From positions 558,001 through 622,000 of the forward strand of contig NZ_JBLXJC010000001.1 of assembly GCF_048269205.1 (NCBI RefSeq): a stretch of DNA of 64,000 nt. Reading direction: 5' to 3'. Shown here piece after piece: positions 33,699 through 42,584 of the stretch (the first letter of the stretch is position 1; every line of letters starts with the position of its first letter). The notes under the pieces were generated by a model that was not told where the DNA came from, searched no databases, and saw nothing but the letters and a program-made list of their open reading frames with translations. A program made the translations under genes and the position numbers. The DNA comes from Emcibacter sp048269205 (GTDB lineage Bacteria; Pseudomonadota; Alphaproteobacteria; Sphingomonadales; Emcibacteraceae).

Positions 33699-35249
33699 AT
33701 GAGACCGTTGCCGACAAAAAGCCTGTCGTTCAGGCTGGCAAAAATAGGTGTGTTACTCGCTTTCCTGGTTGGGGTAGTGTTGTCCGGCATCCAGGTTTAT
33801 ATGGATTATCTGGATGAGGACAGATACATCGAACAACGCATGGAGGACATTCTCTATGTTGCGGAAAAGCCAGCAGCCCGGGCTGTCTATATTATTGATC
33901 CGGCATTGGCGATCCATGTTCTGGATGGTCTTTTTGTCTACGAGTTTGTGCAGGAAGCGACCATCACTGACGATCTCGGCCAGGTGCTGGCGAGCAAATC
34001 GAGACAGGGAAGCGAGAGTTCAACCCAGTGGCTGACCAGCAGACTTTCACGGGTAAATGACGTCTATTCCAAGACCTTGGAAATTGTGAGTGATGCAACG
34101 GTAGGGTCCGGCCGTATTGAGATCCTGATCAATCGGGATATCGCCCTTGCCGGTTTTTATGACCGGGCTATCCTTGTCTTTTTCACCGGTCTTATCCGGA
34201 ACATGTTGCTCGTTTTCCTGCTTTACCTCGCCTATTATTACATTGTTACTAAACCGTTAAACCTTTTTGTGCGCAGGATTTCCTCCCTTGATTCCGAAAA
34301 TCCGGGTGAGAACCCGGTCGAGATTCCGAAGTCCCACGAAAATGACGAACTTGGCTGGCTGGCCAGGTCGTTTAACGGCTTTTCAAACGAGATTGTCAGG
34401 CAGTTTAGCAAGCTTAAGAAAACCCAGGACGAATTGTGCTTTGCCCGCGATGAATTGATCAAGGAACTGGAAGCGCACAAGGAAACCGCAGAACATCTGA
34501 TGGAGATGCGGCTGCAGGCGGATAATGCCAATCGGGCCAAATCGAGTTTTCTAGCCAATATGAGTCACGAACTGCGCACCCCGCTTAATGCCATCATCGG
34601 TTTTGCCTCTCTCATGTCCAGTGAGGCCAAGGGGCCTGTCGGCAATAAGGATTATTTAGAGTATTTGAAAGATATCGAGGATGCCGGCACTAATCTGACA
34701 GATCTTCTGGGGCAGTTGCTTGATTTGTCGCTCATAGAATCCGGGGAACTGAAACTGCAGGAAAGTGTGTTTCGCCTGGATGACCTGATCGAGAGCAGTC
34801 TGCAGATGTTCCAGTCCGACCTTGATGAAAAGCGGCTCAGCCTGACCATCGAAGTTGATGAGAATATTGGTGAAATCCAGGCTGACAGGCGCCGTCTTCT
34901 TCAGGTTCTGGACAATCTGATCTCCAACGCTATAAAATTTTCCCATACTGGCGGTGAAATACGCCTGTCCGTCAGCCGCGATGAGGATGGCTCGATTGTG
35001 GTGCTGTTACGGGATTTCGGCGTTGGAATTCCCGGCGATAGAATTCCCCAGATGCTGGAGCCGTTCATGCAGGCGGAAATCAAATATAACAAAACCTTCC
35101 AGGGCGCTGGCCTTGGCCTGTCTCTCTCTAATCTGTTGATCAAGCTGCATGGCGGCAAGGTCTGGATTGAAAGCGAGCAGGGCGCCGGCACCTCGGTTTT
35201 CGTTCGTCTGCCGGAAAGGCGGGTTGTCGGGCTTTCGGAAATGAGCTGA
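33699..35249 (+). CDS. Membrane sensor histidine kinase
   Basis: A 516-residue orphan kinase. Two membrane segments (IGVLLAFLVGVVLSGIQVYM at ~16-35 and GLIRNMLLVFLLYLAYYYIV at ~164-183) enclose a periplasmic domain of about 125 residues. A HAMP-like linker and coiled coil follow, then HisKA with the phosphoacceptor His290 in SFLANMSHELRTPLNAIIGF. HATPase_c has DNLISNAIKFSHTGGEIRLS, DFGVGIP and GLGLSLSNLLIKLHGG. No response regulator lies beside it. The upstream solute-binding protein may be its sensory partner. Confidence 0.9.
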   Translation: MRPLPTKSLSFRLAKIGVLLAFLVGVVLSGIQVYMDYLDEDRYIEQRMEDILYVAEKPAARAVYIIDPALAIHVLDGLFVYEFVQEATITDDLGQVLASKSRQGSESSTQWLTSRLSRVNDVYSKTLEIVSDATVGSGRIEILINRDIALAGFYDRAILVFFTGLIRNMLLVFLLYLAYYYIVTKPLNLFVRRISSLDSENPGENPVEIPKSHENDELGWLARSFNGFSNEIVRQFSKLKKTQDELCFARDELIKELEAHKETAEHLMEMRLQADNANRAKSSFLANMSHELRTPLNAIIGFASLMSSEAKGPVGNKDYLEYLKDIEDAGTNLTDLLGQLLDLSLIESGELKLQESVFRLDDLIESSLQMFQSDLDEKRLSLTIEVDENIGEIQADRRRLLQVLDNLISNAIKFSHTGGEIRLSVSRDEDGSIVVLLRDFGVGIPGDRIPQMLEPFMQAEIKYNKTFQGAGLGLSLSNLLIKLHGGKVWIESEQGAGTSVFVRLPERRVVGLSEMS

Positions 35250-35386
35250 AGCGGCATCGCGAGGCAGCAGGCCTTCGGAGGTTCCGTGGATTTTCCTCTT
35301 TAGATTCCAAAAACAGGGTGATATAAGCACGGCGGTGCCCCGGGACGTTTGCTTGCGTCCAGAAAGAATACTCATGGATTACGCAT

Positions 35387-36538
35387 ATGCTTGAACCGAA
35401 TGACAAGGCCCTTTTGCCAGAGGGGCTGCACGATACCCTCGCCAATGAAGCGGAATATGAAGCGGAAACCGTAAACCGGTTGCTGGAAAGCTTTGCTGCA
35501 CAGGGCTATACCCGGGTGGAACCACCGCTTGTAGAATTCGAGGAAAGTCTGCTCAGCGGACCCGGCGCTGCCCAGTCCAGGCATATGTTCCGGGTGATGG
35601 ATCCCGCTTCCCAGCATATGATGGGGGTGCGCACCGATATTACCGGCCAGGTCGCCCGTATTGCCCGCACCCGTCTGAAAAAAGCCCCGCGTCCGTTGCG
35701 CCTTTCCTATGCGGGACAAGTGCTGCGCATCAAGGGCACCATGCTGCGTCCGGAACGCCAGTTCGTGCAGACCGGTGTGGAACTGATCGGCTCTGACAGT
35801 TTCCAGGCCTATGTAGAAGTCATTCTGCTGGCCCATGAGGCACTGACCTCTGTTGGGGTGGAAAAATTGAGCCTGGACCTGAGTCTGCCGCTGCTGGTGC
35901 CGGCCATTTGCGAGGGCCTCTCCATTGAGGAAGGCACCGCTCATCAGGTACGCGAAGCGCTCAATGCCCGGGATGTGGGCGAACTGGAAAATATCGAGGG
36001 AGAAATCGGTGACATTGCCCGCAAGCTTCTCTCTGCCGCCGGGCGCGCCGACAAGGCGCTGGAAACTCTGGACGGCCTGAAGCTGCCGGAAAAAGCCCGC
36101 CAGATGTGTGACGAACTGGCCCAGGTAGTGAGCATTCTCGCTGATGTGGCGCCGGGCCTGCAGGTGACAGTTGATCCCGGTGAATATCAGGGTTTTGAAT
36201 TTCAGACCGGCATCGGTTTTACGTTTTTTGCCAAGGGCGTGCGCGGCGAGCTGGGCCGCGGTGGCCGGTACGAAGTCAATGCGGAACTGGATGAGGGCGA
36301 GGCCGCCACCGGTTTCTCCCTTTATCTCGACAGCCTGATGCGGGCGTTGCCGGAAGCACCGGAGCCGGAGACAATCTATGTACCGTTCGGCACTGATCTG
36401 GCGGAACTGCCGCCGCTGAGGGCGGAAGGCTACCGGACAGTGCAGGGGCTTGAGCCCGCCGGGGATGCAGAGGCAGAAGCCAGGCGTCTCGGATGCCGGC
36501 GTCTGTGGCGGAACGGCGCGGCTGAGAAGCTGGCCTGA
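35387..36538 (+). CDS. hisZ: ATP phosphoribosyltransferase regulatory subunit HisZ
   Basis: A catalytically inactive paralogue of histidyl-tRNA synthetase that activates the short form of HisG in histidine synthesis. The 383 residues show LLPEGLHDTLANEAEYEAET, the class II motif 2-like VRTDITGQVARIARTRL, LSYAGQVLRIKG, ERQFVQTGVELIG, and motif 3-like RGELGRGGRYEVNAEL. The C-terminal anticodon-binding domain is absent, separating it from HisS. Its position just upstream of purA is the standard alphaproteobacterial order; hisG is not in this window. Confidence 0.93.
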   Translation: MLEPNDKALLPEGLHDTLANEAEYEAETVNRLLESFAAQGYTRVEPPLVEFEESLLSGPGAAQSRHMFRVMDPASQHMMGVRTDITGQVARIARTRLKKAPRPLRLSYAGQVLRIKGTMLRPERQFVQTGVELIGSDSFQAYVEVILLAHEALTSVGVEKLSLDLSLPLLVPAICEGLSIEEGTAHQVREALNARDVGELENIEGEIGDIARKLLSAAGRADKALETLDGLKLPEKARQMCDELAQVVSILADVAPGLQVTVDPGEYQGFEFQTGIGFTFFAKGVRGELGRGGRYEVNAELDEGEAATGFSLYLDSLMRALPEAPEPETIYVPFGTDLAELPPLRAEGYRTVQGLEPAGDAEAEARRLGCRRLWRNGAAEKLA

Positions 36539-36570
36539 AAAATTAAATTGAAGACATGAAAGGTTAAGAC

Positions 36571-37878
36571 GTGGCGAATGTTGTGGTGATCGGGTCCCAG
36601 TGGGGCGACGAAGGCAAGGGCAAGATTGTCGACTGGTTATCTGAACGGGCCGATGTGGTGGTCCGCTTCCAGGGTGGTCACAATGCTGGTCATACACTTG
36701 TGGTGGAAGGTAAGGTTTACAAGCTGAGCCTGCTGCCTTCCGGCATCGTCCGCGGCGGCAAGCAGTCGGTGATCGGTAACGGTGTAGTGGTTGATCCCTG
36801 GGCGCTTGTGTCTGAAATGGACCGTTTGCGCGACCAGGGTGTCGATGTGGGCCCCCATAACCTGATTCTGGCGGAAAATGCCCCGCTGATCCTGCCGCTG
36901 CACGGCGAACTGGACGCCATCCGCGAAGATGCCACCAACAAGTCCTCCAAGGGCGGTCCGAAAATCGGCACCACCCGCCGCGGTATTGGCCCGGCCTATG
37001 AGGACAAGGTGGCCCGCCGGGCGCTTCGCGCCTGTGACCTGAAATCGGACGCCGCCATTGAAAGGCGCGTCGATGTGCTGCTGTCCCATCACAATCCGCT
37101 GCGTCGCGGTCTTGGCGTGGCCGAAGTGGACCGGGACGAGCTGATCAAACAGATCAAGGAAATCGCCCCCAAGATTATCCCCTTTGTTCAGGCCAGCTGG
37201 CGGGTGCTGGATGACGCGAAACACAGCCGCAAGCGCATCCTGTTCGAGGGCGCACAGGGCACCATGCTGGACATCGATCACGGCACCTATCCGTTCGTGA
37301 CCTCTTCCAACACCATTGCCGGTACGGCGGCGGGCGGCAGCGGCACCGGGCCGGGTACGCTCGATTACGTGCTCGGCATCACCAAGGCCTATACCACCCG
37401 CGTGGGCGAGGGACCGTTCCCGACCGAGCTGACCGATGAAGTGGGCCGTGGACTCGGCGAACGCGGTCATGAATTCGGCACCGTCACCGGGCGCAGCCGC
37501 CGTTGTGGCTGGTTCGATGCCGTGATGGTGCGACAGGCCGCCAAGATCGGTGGGATTACCGGTATTGCGCTGACCAAGCTTGACGTGCTGGACGGCATGG
37601 ACGAACTCAAGGTCTGCATTGGTTACGAACTGGACGGCAAGCAGATCGACTATTTCCCGGCCTCCACCGAGGATCAGGCCAAGGTCACGCCGGTCTATGA
37701 GACGCTCGAAGGCTGGTCAGACAGCACCTTCGGCGCCAGAAGCTGGAAGGATCTGCCGGCAACGGCGATCAAATATATCCGCCGCATCGAGGAATTGATC
37801 GAGACTCCGGTGGCGCTGCTGTCCACCAGCCCCGAGCGTGACGATACGATTCTGGTCACCGACCCGTTCGAGGGGTAA
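36571..37878 (+). CDS. purA: Adenylosuccinate synthetase
   Basis: GTP-dependent first committed step from IMP to AMP. The 435 residues have VVIGSQWGDEGKGKIVDWLS at the N-terminus, GGHNAGHTLVVEGK, IGTTRRGIGPAYEDKVARRA, LFEGAQGTMLDIDHGTYPFV, TSSNTIAGTAAGGSGTGPG, FGTVTGRSRRCGWFD, and the C-terminal ALLSTSPERDDTILV. GTG start at 36571, 32 bases after hisZ. A strong terminator follows. Confidence 0.97.
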   Translation: MANVVVIGSQWGDEGKGKIVDWLSERADVVVRFQGGHNAGHTLVVEGKVYKLSLLPSGIVRGGKQSVIGNGVVVDPWALVSEMDRLRDQGVDVGPHNLILAENAPLILPLHGELDAIREDATNKSSKGGPKIGTTRRGIGPAYEDKVARRALRACDLKSDAAIERRVDVLLSHHNPLRRGLGVAEVDRDELIKQIKEIAPKIIPFVQASWRVLDDAKHSRKRILFEGAQGTMLDIDHGTYPFVTSSNTIAGTAAGGSGTGPGTLDYVLGITKAYTTRVGEGPFPTELTDEVGRGLGERGHEFGTVTGRSRRCGWFDAVMVRQAAKIGGITGIALTKLDVLDGMDELKVCIGYELDGKQIDYFPASTEDQAKVTPVYETLEGWSDSTFGARSWKDLPATAIKYIRRIEELIETPVALLSTSPERDDTILVTDPFEG

Positions 37879-37900
37879 GTTTCGACGCATAGCATTAGGA

Positions 37901-37940
37901 CAAGCGTCCCGGTTTTCCTGCCGGGGCGCTTTGTTTTTTT
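37901..37940 (+). terminator. Terminator after purA
   Basis: CAAGCGTCCCGG (37901-37912), an eight-base loop and CCGGGGCGCTTTG (37921-37933) are followed by seven T, giving a clear rho-independent terminator 22 bases after the purA stop. Confidence 0.93.
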
Positions 37941-37970
37941 GAACCCTTTATGACAGATGATTTTATTGGA

Positions 37971-37999
37971 TTGACAAGGGGGGGCTTTGGCCCTAAACA
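37971..37999 (+). promoter_or_regulatory. Promoter of the polyamine operon
   Basis: A perfect TTGACA (37971-37976), 17-base spacer and TAAACA (37994-37999) predict a start near 38006, immediately before a structured leader of about 95 nt. Confidence 0.75.
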
Positions 38000-38005
38000 A
38001 AACGC

Positions 38006-38100
38006 CTCTTGCCGAATCGGGCCTTCGCAACGTCGGCAGCTTTTTTATTCATACTTGAACTTGTGGATGATTCTGATGGAATGTTGTGGAGGTCTCATGA
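38006..38100 (+). promoter_or_regulatory. Candidate speF leader RNA
   Basis: The leader opens with a stem joining TTGCCGA (38009-38015) to TCGGCAG (38033-38039), followed at once by CTTTTTT. The rest, to the ATG at 38101, is unstructured at first sight apart from GTGGAGG. A speF leader motif upstream of ornithine decarboxylase genes is known in alphaproteobacteria. The stem plus T-tract could act as a conditional terminator. Assignment rests on context and needs the Rfam model. Confidence 0.5.
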
Positions 38101-39324
38101 ATGGACTACTACCATAGTGTGAACGGGGTTCTGGCAAACCTTGAGCCAGTAGAACCTGTTTTCTGCCACCGGCCCCATGCGGCGCGCCGGGCAGCCAAAT
38201 GGTTTCTAGATAATTTTCAGGGCGATGTGCTCTATGCGGTGAAGGCCAATCCTTCGCCGGTGATCCTTGATGCCTTGTATGAAGCGGGAGTACGTCACTT
38301 CGACGTAGCCTCCCCAAAGGAGCTCGAAAGGGTGTCCTCCTTTAAGGACGCCCGCTTCTACAACATGAACCCGGTGAAGCATCCCCGCCATATCGCGATT
38401 TCCTATTTCGAGTATGGCGTGCGGGATTTCTCTGTGGATTGCATGGCAGAACTGGAAAAAGTGCTCGAAGCCACAGGTCACGCAAAAGACCTGAATATCT
38501 TTGTGCGCCTTGCGGTTAATAACAACAGCAGCATGCTGCCGCTGGACCGCAAATATGGTGTGCCGCTTCTGGACAGTGCCGAGCTGCTGATGGCCGCCCG
38601 TTTGAATGCGGCCCGCCTTGGCGTCTGTTTCCATGTGGGCAGCCAGTGCATGGACCCTGAAGCCTACCGTCAGGCCATTACGCTTGCCAACCAGGCGATC
38701 GTGCGCGCCGGTGTGCTGGTGGATACCCTGGATGTGGGCGGCGGTTTCCCGTCCGCCTATCCGGGGGTGCAGCCGCTGGACCTGGTCCATTATACCGATG
38801 TGATTCACGAGGCCTTTGAAGACTCCCTGGCGTCCGAAAACAGCCGCCTGATTTGTGAGCCCGGCCGCGCCTTATGTGCCGAGAGCGGATCACTGATCAC
38901 CTCCGTGACCCTGCGCAAGGATAATTACCTGTACCTCACCGAGGGCGCCTATGGCGCGCTGTTTGACGCGGCGCACCTGAAGTTCCGTTTTCCGGTGAAA
39001 ATGATCCGTAATGGCGAGGTCGCTGTGGAAGACGGCGGCAAACAGGCGAAACTGACAGGCTTTTCCTTCTATGGCCCGACCTGTGATAGTATCGACTATA
39101 TGCCCGGGCCCTTCATGCTGCCGGAAGACATCGGCATCGGCGACTATGTGGAGGTGGGCATGCTCGGCGCTTACGGCCAGAGCATGCGTACTGCCTTTAA
39201 CGGATTCCATGAGGGTCCCGAAGTGATCGTGGGCGATGAGCCCATGCATTCTATGTACATTTTCGATCAGGAGCAGGAGGCCGCCAATGACGACCTCGCC
39301 CTGGAAGCACAATTAAGCGAATGA
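38101..39324 (+). CDS. Ornithine/lysine decarboxylase, fold type III PLP
   Basis: Makes putrescine from ornithine (or cadaverine from lysine). The 407 residues belong to the eukaryote-like ODC family: PLP lysine in VLYAVKANPSPVILDALYEA (~residue 43), FDVASPKELERVS, FHVGSQCMDPEAYRQAI, the glycine-rich LDVGGGFPSAYPG, EPGRALCAESG, and the dimer-interface YGPTCDSIDYMPGPFMLPED containing the active Cys and Asp. Substrate choice between ornithine and lysine cannot be read safely. First of three overlapping or close genes with a structured leader. Confidence 0.92.
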   Translation: MDYYHSVNGVLANLEPVEPVFCHRPHAARRAAKWFLDNFQGDVLYAVKANPSPVILDALYEAGVRHFDVASPKELERVSSFKDARFYNMNPVKHPRHIAISYFEYGVRDFSVDCMAELEKVLEATGHAKDLNIFVRLAVNNNSSMLPLDRKYGVPLLDSAELLMAARLNAARLGVCFHVGSQCMDPEAYRQAITLANQAIVRAGVLVDTLDVGGGFPSAYPGVQPLDLVHYTDVIHEAFEDSLASENSRLICEPGRALCAESGSLITSVTLRKDNYLYLTEGAYGALFDAAHLKFRFPVKMIRNGEVAVEDGGKQAKLTGFSFYGPTCDSIDYMPGPFMLPEDIGIGDYVEVGMLGAYGQSMRTAFNGFHEGPEVIVGDEPMHSMYIFDQEQEAANDDLALEAQLSE

Positions 39325-40370
39325 AAGACAAGATTATGACTGACAACAGCAACAAAAAAGCCGAACTGCTCAGCAAGGTCGTCGAGCATATCGACATCAC
39401 CGGCTTCGATGCGCGGCCGATCATCGACAGCATGGGCAAAATGTCCTTCACCTCCCGGGATCTGGCCCGGGCCACCGGCATCTTTAACGAGATGCTGGCG
39501 GACCGTGATTGCTCCGTGATCCTGACCATTGCCGGCTCCACCTCTGCCGGAGGCTGCATGGACCTTTATGCCGACCTGGTGAAATACAACATGGTTGACG
39601 CCATTGTCGCCACCGGCGCCAGCATCGTTGACATGGACTTTTTCGAGGCCCTGGGCTTCAAGCATTATCAGGCCCAGTCTGACGTGGATGACCGTGACCT
39701 GCGCGATCTCTATATCGACCGGATCTATGATACCTACATCGATGAGGAAGAGCTGCAGAATTGCGACCACACCATCAAGGAAATCGCCAACGGCCTGGAA
39801 AAACGCGCCTACAGCTCCCGCGAGTTCATCTGGGAAATGGGTAAATGGCTGACCAAAAACGCCAAGAAGGAAGGCAGCCTGATCCAGACCGCTTACGAGA
39901 ATAACGTGCCGATTTTCTGCCCGGCCTTCACCGATTCAAGCGCCGGTTTCGGCCTGGTGGTGCATCAGGTGGAAAACCCGGGCAATCACATGACCCTGGA
40001 CAGCATCGCCGACTTCCGCGAGCTCACCGAGATCAAGATCGAAGCGGGCCAGACCGGCCTTCTGATGATCGGCGGCGGCGTGCCCAAAAACTTCACCCAG
40101 GACACCGTGGTTTGTGCGGAGATCATGGGCAAGGAAGCGGACATGCATAAATATGCCATCCAGATCACCGTTGCCGACGTGCGCGACGGTGCCTGCTCTT
40201 CCTCCACCCTGAAGGAAGCCTGCAGCTGGGGCAAGGTCGATGTGGTCAAGGAACAGATGGTCTTTGCCGAGGCAGGCTCCGTGCTGCCGCTGCTGGCCTC
40301 TGACGCCTGGCACCGGGAACATTGGAAAGGCCGCGAACGCCGTCATTTCGCGAAGCTTTTTGAGAAGTAA
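39321..40370 (+). CDS. Deoxyhypusine synthase-like protein
   Basis: A 349-residue NAD-binding protein of the deoxyhypusine synthase family: MSFTSRDLARATGIFNEMLA, ILTIAGSTSAGGCMDLYADL, MVDAIVATGASIVDMDFFEA, IFCPAFTDSSAGFG, MIGGGVPKNFTQDTVV and the region around the catalytic Lys, KEACSWGKVDVV. Compared with the human enzyme as recalled, the Lys, Trp and one Glu near it are kept, while the substrate-site His288 and Asp316 positions appear changed. Bacteria lack eIF5A, so a true hypusine role is unlikely; a homospermidine-synthase-like or other aminobutyl transfer is more plausible. ATG 39321 overlaps the decarboxylase stop; ATG 39336 is the alternative. Confidence 0.85.
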   Translation: MKDKIMTDNSNKKAELLSKVVEHIDITGFDARPIIDSMGKMSFTSRDLARATGIFNEMLADRDCSVILTIAGSTSAGGCMDLYADLVKYNMVDAIVATGASIVDMDFFEALGFKHYQAQSDVDDRDLRDLYIDRIYDTYIDEEELQNCDHTIKEIANGLEKRAYSSREFIWEMGKWLTKNAKKEGSLIQTAYENNVPIFCPAFTDSSAGFGLVVHQVENPGNHMTLDSIADFRELTEIKIEAGQTGLLMIGGGVPKNFTQDTVVCAEIMGKEADMHKYAIQITVADVRDGACSSSTLKEACSWGKVDVVKEQMVFAEAGSVLPLLASDAWHREHWKGRERRHFAKLFEK

Positions 40371-40384
40371 GCCAGGAACGTAAA

Positions 40385-41269
40385 ATGGATTATCTTTCCC
40401 CGGAAGAAGGTTTCCTCGGGCTCGAAGCCGAACAGGCGGGCAAGCCGGAGGAAGCCCGGGCCGTGATCATTCCCTTCGGGCTCGAGGGTTCCGTCTCCTA
40501 TGAGGGCGGCACCCGTCTGGGCCCGCAGGCGATGATTACCGCCAGCCACCAGGTGGAGCTGTTCGATGAGGAGCTCTGGTGCGAACCGTTTGAAAAATAC
40601 GGTGTGGCTACGCTCAGGGAACCAAAAATCGGGGAAGATATCGCGGCCGAACTCAACCGGCTGGAAGCGACCGTGCAGGAAGTCATGGACGCCGGCCGTT
40701 TCCCCATGACCTTCGGCGGCGAACACAGCATCACCGCCGGCACCATCCGGCCCTTTGCCCGCAAATATCCGGACCTGACCATCCTGCATTTCGACGCCCA
40801 TGCCGACCTGCGCGACGGCTATGAAGGCGAACATTACAGCCATGCGGCAGCACTCCGCAGATGCCTGGATTTCGAGCATATCGAGCTGGTGTCCGTCGGC
40901 ATCCGCAATATTTCGGCCAGTGAAATCCCGTTCCTGGAGGCCAACCGCAACCGCATCCATATCCACTGGGGCCGGGACCGGGCGCGCTATGACGTGGCCG
41001 ACATCGTCGCCCCGCTTAAAGACAGGCCCATTTATGTCACCTTTGATGTGGACGGGTTCGATGCCAGCCTGATGCCCGCCACCGGCACGCCGGAGCCCGG
41101 CGGCCTGTTCTGGCAGGAATGTATGGAGATTATCCGCGCCGCCTCGGAAATCGGCACCATTGTCGGCGCCGACGTCAATGAACTCGCCCCCCGCGAGGGC
41201 CTGCACGGCTGCGACTTCATCGCCGCCAAACTGGCCTATAAAATCCTCAACTACGCGCTGGGGAAATAA
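40385..41269 (+). CDS. speB: Agmatinase / arginase-family ureohydrolase
   Basis: Binuclear manganese ureohydrolase, most likely splitting agmatine to putrescine and urea. The 294 residues carry the metal motifs FGGEHSITAGTI, ILHFDAHADLRDGYEGE and VTFDVDGFDASLMPATGTPE, with a central SHAAALRR stretch that is typical of agmatinases. It starts 14 bases after the deoxyhypusine-synthase-like gene. Together with the decarboxylase it gives two possible routes to putrescine in one operon. Related enzymes act on other guanidino compounds, so the substrate is inferred. Confidence 0.88.
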   Translation: MDYLSPEEGFLGLEAEQAGKPEEARAVIIPFGLEGSVSYEGGTRLGPQAMITASHQVELFDEELWCEPFEKYGVATLREPKIGEDIAAELNRLEATVQEVMDAGRFPMTFGGEHSITAGTIRPFARKYPDLTILHFDAHADLRDGYEGEHYSHAAALRRCLDFEHIELVSVGIRNISASEIPFLEANRNRIHIHWGRDRARYDVADIVAPLKDRPIYVTFDVDGFDASLMPATGTPEPGGLFWQECMEIIRAASEIGTIVGADVNELAPREGLHGCDFIAAKLAYKILNYALGK

Positions 41270-41278
41270 TTCCCGGCG

Positions 41279-41308
41279 CGTCACTCCTGCGAAGGCAGGA
41301 ATCCAGTC
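41279..41308. repeat. Half of a dispersed palindromic repeat
   Basis: CGTCACTCCTGCGAAGGCAG followed by GAATCCAG contains the hairpin TCCTGC-GAAG-GCAGGA. It shares the frame CGTCA...hairpin...GAATCCA with the left arm of the element at 43049-43132. It follows speB by about ten bases. Confidence 0.65.
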
Positions 41309-41406
41309 CACAATTGTAAAACGCGAGCAGGTTTCCTAGCCGCGTTTTCTTTTTCCTGTTTTTAGTGTATTTTTTTAGGGTGTTTCAATTTTTGAAAGAG
41401 GGGGTA

Positions 41407-42432
41407 GTGCCAAAAAGACCGCCGTTCCTACCTGAAGAAATTGCCAATATCCATAAACTTTGTGACAGTTGTGGTAAAATAGTCAGGCCAAATTTTTGGT
41501 CTGAGTTTGACGGGCCTTTTATACCTATTTACCCAGATGGCACCAAAGGAGAAAAAGGGGCATTTATTCAAATTTCTGCAACCACTTCCTGCGGTTGTGG
41601 TGCAAAAACTTCCTTTGATATTGAGGCAAAAAGGCTAAAGCATTTTATCCATTTCTATGGAGACGAAGCAGAACGCCAAGTTAGGAATTATGATCTACTG
41701 GTTTATTCTCTTATAGGGGGTACTAGTGGTCAAATTCAACAAATTGAAGAAGATGTACGGGCATTAAAGTGTGAAGTCCTTCCAGATATAGATCCGGAAA
41801 GTTGGCGCATTCATACTACTGAAATGATGGATAGCAAAAAGCGTATCCAGCACGGTGTTTATAAACATATAAGCTCCAAAAAAATAATCCCTTTCTTTGA
41901 GGGCTGTACTAATATTTTTAGAAAAAACGAAGAGTTCAGTTGGAATATTTGTTCAATTGGCTTTCTAAAGTCTCCCAGTAATAAACGTAAACGCAGAACA
42001 TACCTCAAAGATGGACGAATAACAGTTCATCAAGCTTTACTCTCCTATGCCATCCATCGATCAACAAAAAAAGAATTGCGTCCAATGTTTACATTGGACG
42101 CAAGTAGACCAATAATAAATGACCCGCACTTAGAAGGATGGTCTTATGACACCTATAATGGATCGAGGTGTTTTCTAGCAAACGCATTTCTCTCTCATAG
42201 TAATGACATAAACGCCCCCAATTTTGTTGCTCCTGGAAGTCACCCGTGTTTGGAATTGGCTGATGTTCACGCATATTTTGCCGCTAGGAATTTGGCCAAA
42301 AGAACCACTAAGCAAAGGGCGGAAATTTCATTAAAGGAGTTTGGGAAATTTTCTTATCTCATAATGTTGGATAATAATTCTATGGATTATCTCACAGGTG
42401 ACGATATTCCGAATAAATATATTCCTTCCTAA
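41407..42432 (+). CDS. DUF3800-like putative RNase H-fold protein with N-terminal cysteine pairs
   Basis: A protein of about 341 residues of unknown function, clearly AT-richer than its neighbours. Positions here are counted from a possible GTG at 41365. Cys33-x2-Cys36 (HKLCDSCGKIV) and Cys76-x-Cys78 (TTSCGCGAKT) could form a zinc ribbon. The following core resembles DUF3800: FIHFYGDEAE (Asp100), DLLVYSLIGGTSGQIQQIEE, WRIHTTEMMDSKKRI (His150, Glu153), MFTLDASRPI (Asp245) and HPCLELADVHAYFAARNLA (Asp300), spaced as acidic residues of an RNase H fold. GTG at 41407 is preferred because GAGG precedes it by five bases. DUF3800 proteins often occur in phage-defence or mobile regions; no partner gene is obvious. 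The function is inferred only. Confidence 0.65.
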   Translation: MPKRPPFLPEEIANIHKLCDSCGKIVRPNFWSEFDGPFIPIYPDGTKGEKGAFIQISATTSCGCGAKTSFDIEAKRLKHFIHFYGDEAERQVRNYDLLVYSLIGGTSGQIQQIEEDVRALKCEVLPDIDPESWRIHTTEMMDSKKRIQHGVYKHISSKKIIPFFEGCTNIFRKNEEFSWNICSIGFLKSPSNKRKRRTYLKDGRITVHQALLSYAIHRSTKKELRPMFTLDASRPIINDPHLEGWSYDTYNGSRCFLANAFLSHSNDINAPNFVAPGSHPCLELADVHAYFAARNLAKRTTKQRAEISLKEFGKFSYLIMLDNNSMDYLTGDDIPNKYIPS

Positions 42433-42584
42433 GTTTTTATAACCTATCCACTTTTCACATACTTCAGTTCTACTTGTTGAACTATGTTTTTATTGCGGCC
42501 TATACCCCCCATTCACACTTTCCCCCTTGTCTCTTTTGCGCCCTCTCCGATAAACTCCTCCTATACTCATTCAGGGACTACATT

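Noticed and set aside
42474..42584. Upstream extension of the thioesterase gene
   Set aside because: The added 37 residues are Cys/Tyr/Pro-rich and unlike the family; ATG 42585 begins the conserved part.
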